Assembly (NCBI GenBank): GCA_016840645.1
Contig: JAEORY010000025.1
Coordinates: forward strand, 1 to 18,373
Direction of reading: 5' to 3'
DNA length: 18,373 nucleotides
From: Candidatus Borrarchaeota archaeon
GTDB taxonomy: Archaea > Asgardarchaeota > Sifarchaeia > Borrarchaeales > Borrarchaeaceae
The first letter of the stretch is position 1; every line of letters starts with the position of its first letter. The notes under the pieces are model-generated. The model was not told the origin of the DNA and did no database searches. It saw nothing but the letters and a program-made list of their open reading frames with translations. The position numbers and the translations under genes were made by a program. Shown here in pieces: positions 13,877 through 18,373 of this stretch.

Positions 13877-14572
13877 ATGGTTGATTATATTATGATTCTT
13901 GGAGAACTAGGAGAAACCTTCACAATCACGGTTATTGAGTGGATAAGAACGCTAGGCTTATTGGGTGTATTCTTAGGTGTAATAATCGAGTCAGTGATTA
14001 TCCCAATTCCCAGTCCCCTGATTATGATGGGGGCGGGTTTCATTTTGCTGTCCCCAGATCTAGGAATAACTGCTGCGATAATTCAACTTTTGTTAATCGC
14101 AGTAGTAGGTGCGTTTGCATCAACATTAGGCTCCTACATCGGATATGGGATTGGGTACTACGGTGGACGTCCAGCGATTCAAAAATACAAATGGCTCTTT
14201 GGAGTCTCAGTAGATGAACTTGATGTTATGCAAGCTAAATTTGAAGCACGTCCAGGAGCCATTCCAGGCATTATCTTCGCATTGCGAGCAATCCCAATAG
14301 TCCCACTTTCTGTAATGTCCTTTATTTTTGGAGTTTTACGAATTAGAGTTGAAAAATTCACAATTTGGACATTTCTTGGAGCACTACCGCGATGTTTTTC
14401 TTTGGCTGCGCTTGGTTGGATTGTCGGGCGTACATATGCAGGTCTAGCAGAAGCAATTGATTTCTTTGAGACAATCACCCTCGTGGCCATTGTGGTCATA
14501 ATAGTGGCCTATATTGTCTATAAAAAGAAATTTAGTGACCGCCTCTTGCATAAAATCGAGGAAACAGTATAG
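13877..14572 (+). CDS. DedA-family (VTT/SNARE-associated domain) membrane protein (231 aa)
   Basis: Polytopic inner-membrane protein. The DedA/VTT core is visible as two re-entrant-type segments: IIPIPSPLIMMGAGFILL with GSYIGYGIGYYGGRPAI, and later ALRAIPIVPLSVMSFIFGVL with GALPRCFSLAALGWIVGR. A final span and a basic tail follow. DedA proteins move polyprenyl-phosphate or phospholipid carriers across the membrane. A UppP lies upstream beyond the tnpB element, so both may serve carrier-lipid recycling; the link is only by proximity. The start could be ATG 13877 or ATG 13892, the latter with a weak GGTTGAT before it. Confidence 0.8.
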   Translation: MVDYIMILGELGETFTITVIEWIRTLGLLGVFLGVIIESVIIPIPSPLIMMGAGFILLSPDLGITAAIIQLLLIAVVGAFASTLGSYIGYGIGYYGGRPAIQKYKWLFGVSVDELDVMQAKFEARPGAIPGIIFALRAIPIVPLSVMSFIFGVLRIRVEKFTIWTFLGALPRCFSLAALGWIVGRTYAGLAEAIDFFETITLVAIVVIIVAYIVYKKKFSDRLLHKIEETV

Positions 14573-14677
14573 TGCTTAGATTTACCAATATCTAAGGCTT
14601 AATTAATCGCACTTCATTTTTTTACATCTTTTTTCAAAGCAACAATCGTTTAGAGTTGATTATCCATTCGCCCCAAT

Positions 14678-15109
14678 TCACTTTGGAATTTCTTCTCCAG
14701 GGACTGTCAATGTTGGACGGATGTATTTAAGTGGCAATGCATTGAGTTTACTAACCAAATTCTTTATTTGTTCTACATCCCCACGGACGGCTAGAATATT
14801 CATACAATTTTCTTCATCTAGATGAATATGGAGATTCGCCGTAATAATGGACCTATTATGATGTTCCAAATCAGTTAATTGATCCATAACTCCCGCTTCT
14901 CCATGATGATCGAGTATAATAGTGATAGTTCCCGCACGATCACCCTCTAATTGTTCTAACTGCTTGTAATTGACAATGAAGTCTCGCATTGCAGATCGTA
15001 TTCCATCGCTTCGGGTTTCAAAACCACTTAATTGCCTAATTTTATCGAATTCGTTTAGTAAATCCTCTGACAGACTTACTGAGAATCGAATAAATTTTTC
15101 TTCAGTCAA
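14678..15109 (-). CDS. nikR: Nickel-responsive regulator NikR (143 aa)
   Basis: The N-terminal ribbon-helix-helix DNA-binding domain (RFSVSLSEDLLNEFDKI, then SGFETRSDGIRSAMRDFI) is joined to the ACT-like nickel domain. All four high-affinity ligands are present: His83, His94, His96 and Cys102 (LEHHN, LHIHLDEENC), with the 11-residue spacing of E. coli NikR. It represses nickel uptake when nickel is bound; no nickel transporter or hydrogenase gene lies in this window. The start is TTG at 15109, after AGGAG. An inverted repeat spanning its promoter (15134-15163) is a candidate operator. Confidence 0.92.
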   Translation of the reverse strand: MTEEKFIRFSVSLSEDLLNEFDKIRQLSGFETRSDGIRSAMRDFIVNYKQLEQLEGDRAGTITIILDHHGEAGVMDQLTDLEHHNRSIITANLHIHLDEENCMNILAVRGDVEQIKNLVSKLNALPLKYIRPTLTVPGEEIPK

Positions 15110-15133
15110 AGGTCTATCTCCTACTAGTCATTG

Positions 15134-15163
15134 CTAATGCTTATTTTTCATAAAAACCATTAG
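15134..15163. promoter_or_regulatory. Inverted repeat CTAATG-N18-CATTAG, candidate NikR operator
   Basis: Two perfect 6-base half-sites flank a TATA-like stretch (TTTTTATGAAAAATAAG on the minus strand) that would serve as box A for nikR. E. coli NikR uses 6-base half-sites 16 bases apart, so a similar layout with wider spacing is reasonable for autoregulation. It also lies about 30 bases before the divergent coiled-coil gene. Confidence 0.4.
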
Positions 15164-15190
15164 ATGCTTAAGTTAAATAGTTAATTATCA

Positions 15191-16903
15191 ATGATAATGT
15201 CAGAAGGCTCAAAAATGGAATCAATAGATACGCAACTTTTCGTTCCTTTTGTGCTAAGGACAGTAGAAGCTGAAAAAGAAGCAACTATTAAAGACGCAAA
15301 ATCGCTGATTTCACAGGCGATAGAATTTGCAGTTCAATTTATGACTACGGATATAGACAAGGAAGACGATGAAGATATAATTGGATTTTCGAAAATAGGC
15401 TGGCCTTTTTGGGCATTTCTTATTGATACAAATTATGGGTACTTTATTGATGGGCTACAAATCTCAAGCGCAGATATCCAGATAACAACCCCTCCTCGTT
15501 ATAACGACTTAAAGAAACTAAATGTCGAGATGGATGACTATTTGAACATTCTAAAGAGTATTAACACAGAAATATCGAAAAGAAGACCAAAAAAAGATAA
15601 ACTAAAGATTTCTGGATTTTTTAAACCAGATTTAATGGAAATAATTTCCTCTCTATTTGGACTCGCAAAAAAAAATGATAAAGAAGAGATTATTCCCATT
15701 ATGCCTTTAATATCACAAACCACTGCAAAAGAATATACTAAAGAATTCAATAATCTCCTGTCTTCAATAGACAAAAATCTTGTTGAGTTCAAGGAGTTTA
15801 AGCAAGCCGTTTTAACTAGTAGCACTAATTGGGTTCAAGATATTGCTAAAACGAGCACAATACAAGAAGAAAATTATGATTCACAAATCAATCAAATGAC
15901 TATAAAAGTGAATGAAAATATCAGTGAATTTACTGCAATGCTAGAAAATAAAATCCATCAGTTAAATGAAGACAAGCAAAACAAAACAAATAGTGAAATA
16001 TATAAGCTTCGAGAAGAATTAGAGCCCCATATAAACGTTCTTCGCTTGCTGTATGTAGAAGTACGCGATACATATAAAGAAATCAATGATGTTCAAAAAG
16101 CTCAAGGAGAGCAGTTTGTGGAAAATATATTGAACAACGCTGGCACAATGGTAAAATTTGCAAAGAAAGACGCAAAAAAGATAGAAGATATCGTTCGAAG
16201 AATTACTTATTCCTATGAGAAATGCAATAACAAAATAAAATATATTTATAAGGAATATGAATCTAAAAAAGAGAAGCTTGAGAAGGAAAATTCTGAAAAA
16301 ATAGAAAATGAACAGCAAAAAGTCGTGAACCTGAAAAATGGTAAGCAAAAAAAACTGGAAGAATTAGAACTTCTAAAGCAACAACTACTAAAAGAAATAA
16401 AAAGCCTTAAAGAAGCACTAAATAATACAGAATCAACCCTTCAAAGTACTCAATGGACACCATCAGCTTTTTTTCAACCGATATGGATTGAAAAGGTTAA
16501 TGAACATAAATTGGTGTATATTCCGCTTATTCTTAACAAATATGCGAAGAAAGATGATAGAAACCGTACTAGGTTAAACACAAGACTTCCTGTTATCATT
16601 GACTTAGAATCTACAAAAGCTCTTAATGAACAAATGAAATCAACAACACATCCAATTCAAGAAAGGATCAGTGCATTAAATAAAATGATTAATGATAAGT
16701 TAAAAGGAGATCAAAAACTACAGAAAATCTTTGATGAGGCTTTGTTGCAGTTAAATTTTACAACAGATAAGGCAAAGAAGGAAGTTTTGTTCAAAGGCTT
16801 ATCTGAACTGAAAGAAAAAAACTTTATATCAGAGGAAACAGGGGAGTATTATAAGAAACAATTCGACGAAATTATACCAAAGGGACACAATAATCAATTA
16901 TAA
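15191..16903 (+). CDS. Large coiled-coil protein of unknown function (570 aa)
   Basis: I do not recognise the family. Residues 1-100 form a small globular part containing SKIGWPFWAFLIDTNYGYFI. Residues about 105-415 are mostly helical, with a long charged coiled coil strongest at about 350-415 (KKEKLEKENSEKIENEQQKV and on). Residues 419-450 carry STQWTPSAFFQPIWIEKVNE and LVYIPLIL, resembling the N-terminal W.P.W...Y motif, then a last helical part to 570. Paired end domains around a coiled coil recall SMC-like folding, but there is no Walker motif. No signal peptide. ATG at 15191 is used; ATG at 15215, preceded by AGAAGG, is a good alternative. It overlaps no gene and ends 15 bases before the pseudo-RecA gene. 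Confidence 0.8.
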   Translation: MIMSEGSKMESIDTQLFVPFVLRTVEAEKEATIKDAKSLISQAIEFAVQFMTTDIDKEDDEDIIGFSKIGWPFWAFLIDTNYGYFIDGLQISSADIQITTPPRYNDLKKLNVEMDDYLNILKSINTEISKRRPKKDKLKISGFFKPDLMEIISSLFGLAKKNDKEEIIPIMPLISQTTAKEYTKEFNNLLSSIDKNLVEFKEFKQAVLTSSTNWVQDIAKTSTIQEENYDSQINQMTIKVNENISEFTAMLENKIHQLNEDKQNKTNSEIYKLREELEPHINVLRLLYVEVRDTYKEINDVQKAQGEQFVENILNNAGTMVKFAKKDAKKIEDIVRRITYSYEKCNNKIKYIYKEYESKKEKLEKENSEKIENEQQKVVNLKNGKQKKLEELELLKQQLLKEIKSLKEALNNTESTLQSTQWTPSAFFQPIWIEKVNEHKLVYIPLILNKYAKKDDRNRTRLNTRLPVIIDLESTKALNEQMKSTTHPIQERISALNKMINDKLKGDQKLQKIFDEALLQLNFTTDKAKKEVLFKGLSELKEKNFISEETGEYYKKQFDEIIPKGHNNQL

Positions 16904-16918
16904 TAGGAAGGGACAATT

Positions 16919-17668
16919 TTGGAAGAAGAAAAAAAACTTACAAAAGCCAAATTTGGTATTCCAACATTAGATTTAGCATTAGGAGGAGGAATCCCTAGAG
17001 GATCAGTTATATTAATAGAAGATGAAGTTGGTGTAGAGCCAGCTCCACTGGTTATGAAATTTCTTACAGAAGCTTTACGGAAGGGTGAATATGGATATGT
17101 CTTAAGCACAGAGCATCCATTTTCATATTATTCAGGACTTTTAAGCGCTTTGGGAGTTAACCCCGAAATCGTTACAGAGACTAGGCGACTCATATATGTT
17201 GATGCATTCACAGATCCCTTTTCATGGGGAGAGTTCAGACCTGAGACAAAATATTTTGTCCGCAACATCTCAGATACTCGTGAAGTGAACCAAGTCGTCC
17301 GCAGCGCGCTTTTACATGTAAACCCGCAGATCCTAATTCGAGGCGTCGTAGATAGTTTTTCAACAATGGTTGTAACTTCAGATATCGAAAAATCACCACT
17401 AGCATATTTGCAGCACCAAGTGGCTGCTCAAAAGAAAACAGATCGAGTATTAGTTATGATAGTGCATGCTGATGCACATGAAGAACATTACCTCAGAACG
17501 CTTGAGCATATGGCTGGTGGAGTGATAAGTCTAACAAAAACGGTACTCGAAGAATGGCATACATTCCGTACCACATTGAGGATCCAAAAAATGCCAGAAG
17601 GTGAGTACTCTCGTGATGAATTCTGGTTTGAATTCACAGAAGGGAAAATTTTAATAACAAAACGTTAA
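16919..17668 (+). CDS. RecA/KaiC-fold protein lacking the Walker A motif (249 aa)
   Basis: The opening FGIPTLDLALGGGIPRGSVI is the classic entry to the RecA/Rad55/KaiC core. The expected P-loop GxxGxGKT is replaced by EDEVGVEPAPLV (residues 34-45), with no Lys or Thr. A Walker B-like strand survives (ILIRGVVDSFSTM, Asp145), as does the terminal strand pair ending EFTEGKILITKR. It is therefore probably a non-hydrolysing structural or regulatory relative of archaeal Rad55/KaiC-like ATPases. The start is TTG at 16919 after AGGAAGG. It begins 15 bases after the coiled-coil gene and surely shares its message, so the two proteins probably form a complex. Confidence 0.82.
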   Translation: MEEEKKLTKAKFGIPTLDLALGGGIPRGSVILIEDEVGVEPAPLVMKFLTEALRKGEYGYVLSTEHPFSYYSGLLSALGVNPEIVTETRRLIYVDAFTDPFSWGEFRPETKYFVRNISDTREVNQVVRSALLHVNPQILIRGVVDSFSTMVVTSDIEKSPLAYLQHQVAAQKKTDRVLVMIVHADAHEEHYLRTLEHMAGGVISLTKTVLEEWHTFRTTLRIQKMPEGEYSRDEFWFEFTEGKILITKR

Positions 17669-17815
17669 TCATTTTCGTTTCTGGCTTCACTTTTTGAGAA
17701 AAGACAACCCTCAGTACCTGCGTGGGACAGTCATGTTTCAAACCTTCATGGCTTTGAAATCAGTTTACCGAGCTAAATCATTGGATTGTCAATATTTGAT
17801 ATTAAAAGTAAATAC

Positions 17816-17824
17816 TTATATAAT
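17816..17824 (+). promoter_or_regulatory. Box A promoter of the 47-residue membrane protein
   Basis: TTATATAAT lies about 45 bases before the TTG start at 17863, predicting a transcription start near 17845. Confidence 0.45.
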
Positions 17825-17862
17825 TTGATTTAAACTAAAGCGCAGTTAAGTAAGTGATAAAA

Positions 17863-18006
17863 TTGAGACCGCGTGTAATTGGATTAATCTTATTAGTTAT
17901 TGCTTTGCTTACATTTGCTATAGGTCTGACAATAGGGCAGACCTTTTTAGTAGAAGAATTACTCGAATTTATTAGTGAGAGTAATGTGGGAGGCTTACCA
18001 GACTAA
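17863..18006 (+). CDS. Small single-span membrane protein (47 aa)
   Basis: TTG at 17863, preceded by AGTGAT, reads MRPRVIGLILLVIALLTFAI and on to FISESNVGGLPD before TAA. One hydrophobic span covers residues 5-24, with two Arg before it and an acidic tail (EELLEFISES) after it, so the N-terminus would be inside and the C-terminus outside. It could also be a weak signal peptide. A box A and a ribosome binding site in the right places support a real gene. Function unknown. Confidence 0.6.
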   Translation: MRPRVIGLILLVIALLTFAIGLTIGQTFLVEELLEFISESNVGGLPD

Positions 18007-18017
18007 AAAAACTCAAA

Positions 18018-18254
18018 CTAAAACGGACGACCTCCAGTTAGACGTAAACGTTCCTCTTTTTGAGCCTTCTTTAAGTATTTCTTTATCTTTTTGTAATGTT
18101 CTGTACAGAGATATATTCTGTTCTTCCTTCGAGACGTCTTGTAGTTTAAACCGGCTGAGGAAAGAGCTTCTCCCGCCTTTTCGATTGAGAGAGATCTAAC
18201 TGCCTCATTTTTACAGTTTTCAATTGAGCATACTTTTCCTTTACTCCGACTCAA
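18018..18254 (-). CDS. Small zinc-binding protein, CxxxxC...CxxH (78 aa)
   Basis: A short basic protein with four likely zinc ligands: Cys9 and Cys14 (VCSIENCKNEAVRSL), Cys50 and His53 (YLCTEHYKKIKKYLKK). The rest is Lys/Arg-rich. This type of small zinc protein recurs in archaea, but I know no assigned function; nucleic-acid or ribosome binding is a reasonable guess from its charge. The start is TTG at 18254, supported by AGGAGG seven bases before it. It is convergent with the 47-residue gene, with 11 bases between the stops. Confidence 0.78.
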   Translation of the reverse strand: MSRSKGKVCSIENCKNEAVRSLSIEKAGEALSSAGLNYKTSRRKNRIYLCTEHYKKIKKYLKKAQKEERLRLTGGRPF

Positions 18255-18373
18255 TTAATGGCCTCCTAGTACCAAGTCTGACCTAATTAAGATTACCATA
18301 TTATGTAAGTTCTTAAGACTTTTGTTGAACCTTACAATTATTTATAAAACGTGGAATTAGCTAAAACAGTCCA

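Noticed and set aside
17736..17759. TTTCAAA...TTTGAAA inverted repeat after the pseudo-RecA gene
   Set aside because: Short stem, no T-run after it and AT-rich context; compatible with chance.
1..18373. Possible CRISPR array or cas genes
   Set aside because: The only tandem repeat is the 15-bp triplet at 11331-11375, which has no spacers; no Cas protein other than the Cas12-like ancestor TnpB is present.

Overview
The window is archaeal. The evidence is a complete tRNA-splicing endonuclease (EndA), a DUF47 protein, a UppP with the Glu-Gly-Gln variant, TATA-type box A promoters, GGTG/GGAGG ribosome binding sites with many TTG/GTG starts, and an IS1341-type tnpB. A WD40 gene and a coiled-coil protein with a polyproline linker would fit an Asgard archaeon, but that placement is inference. 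Most of the window is AT-rich. The tnpB element and the genes around 6.4-8.4 kb look visibly richer in G+C.

Left part (1-1838): this is a plastic accessory zone. A WD40 gene runs off the left edge on the minus strand. Its 5' end and upstream region (194-387) recur 1300 bp away at 1494-1734 as a decayed paralogue. Between the two copies lie a 330-bp element with IS200/IS605-type ends but no transposase (514-843) and a RelBE-like toxin-antitoxin pair (904-1346). The second repeat copy also carries a 46-nt insertion (1651-1696) after TTTAT. It begins like the left end and finishes like the right end of the 330-bp element, and the first repeat copy serves as the natural empty site. 254-513 and 1347-1493 hold no other gene that I can see.

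Sugar-acid block (1839-5359, plus strand): an IlvD/Edd-type dehydratase, a class I aldolase of the DHDPS superfamily (Ala at the position of the DHDPS carboxylate-binding Arg), and a metal-dependent cyclase/KynB-like hydrolase. Together they suggest non-phosphorylative Entner-Doudoroff-like breakdown of a sugar acid: lactone or ester opening, dehydration, then cleavage to pyruvate plus an aldehyde.

5405-8423, minus strand: a CPBP-like membrane protein with lost catalytic residues, a NapH-like polyferredoxin membrane protein and an acetamidase/formamidase. A fragment of a second formamidase gene (about 6283-6380) lies just beyond the NapH-like gene.

8601-11281: a CYTH phosphohydrolase/cyclase-like protein, a coiled-coil/polyproline protein, EndA and DUF47, then UppP on the plus strand. 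The DUF47 promoter region carries three tandem 15-bp repeats.

12388-13818 is an IS1341-type element with an apparently intact TnpB nuclease. After it come a DedA-family membrane protein and a NikR regulator with all four nickel ligands. NikR is divergent from a two-gene unit encoding a 570-residue coiled-coil protein and a RecA/KaiC-fold protein that has lost its P-loop. The right edge has a 47-residue single-span membrane protein and, convergent with it, a small zinc-binding protein.

Best candidates for something new are the 46-nt micro-insertion with its paralogous empty site, the orphan guide-like element at 514-843, and the coiled-coil/pseudo-RecA pair.
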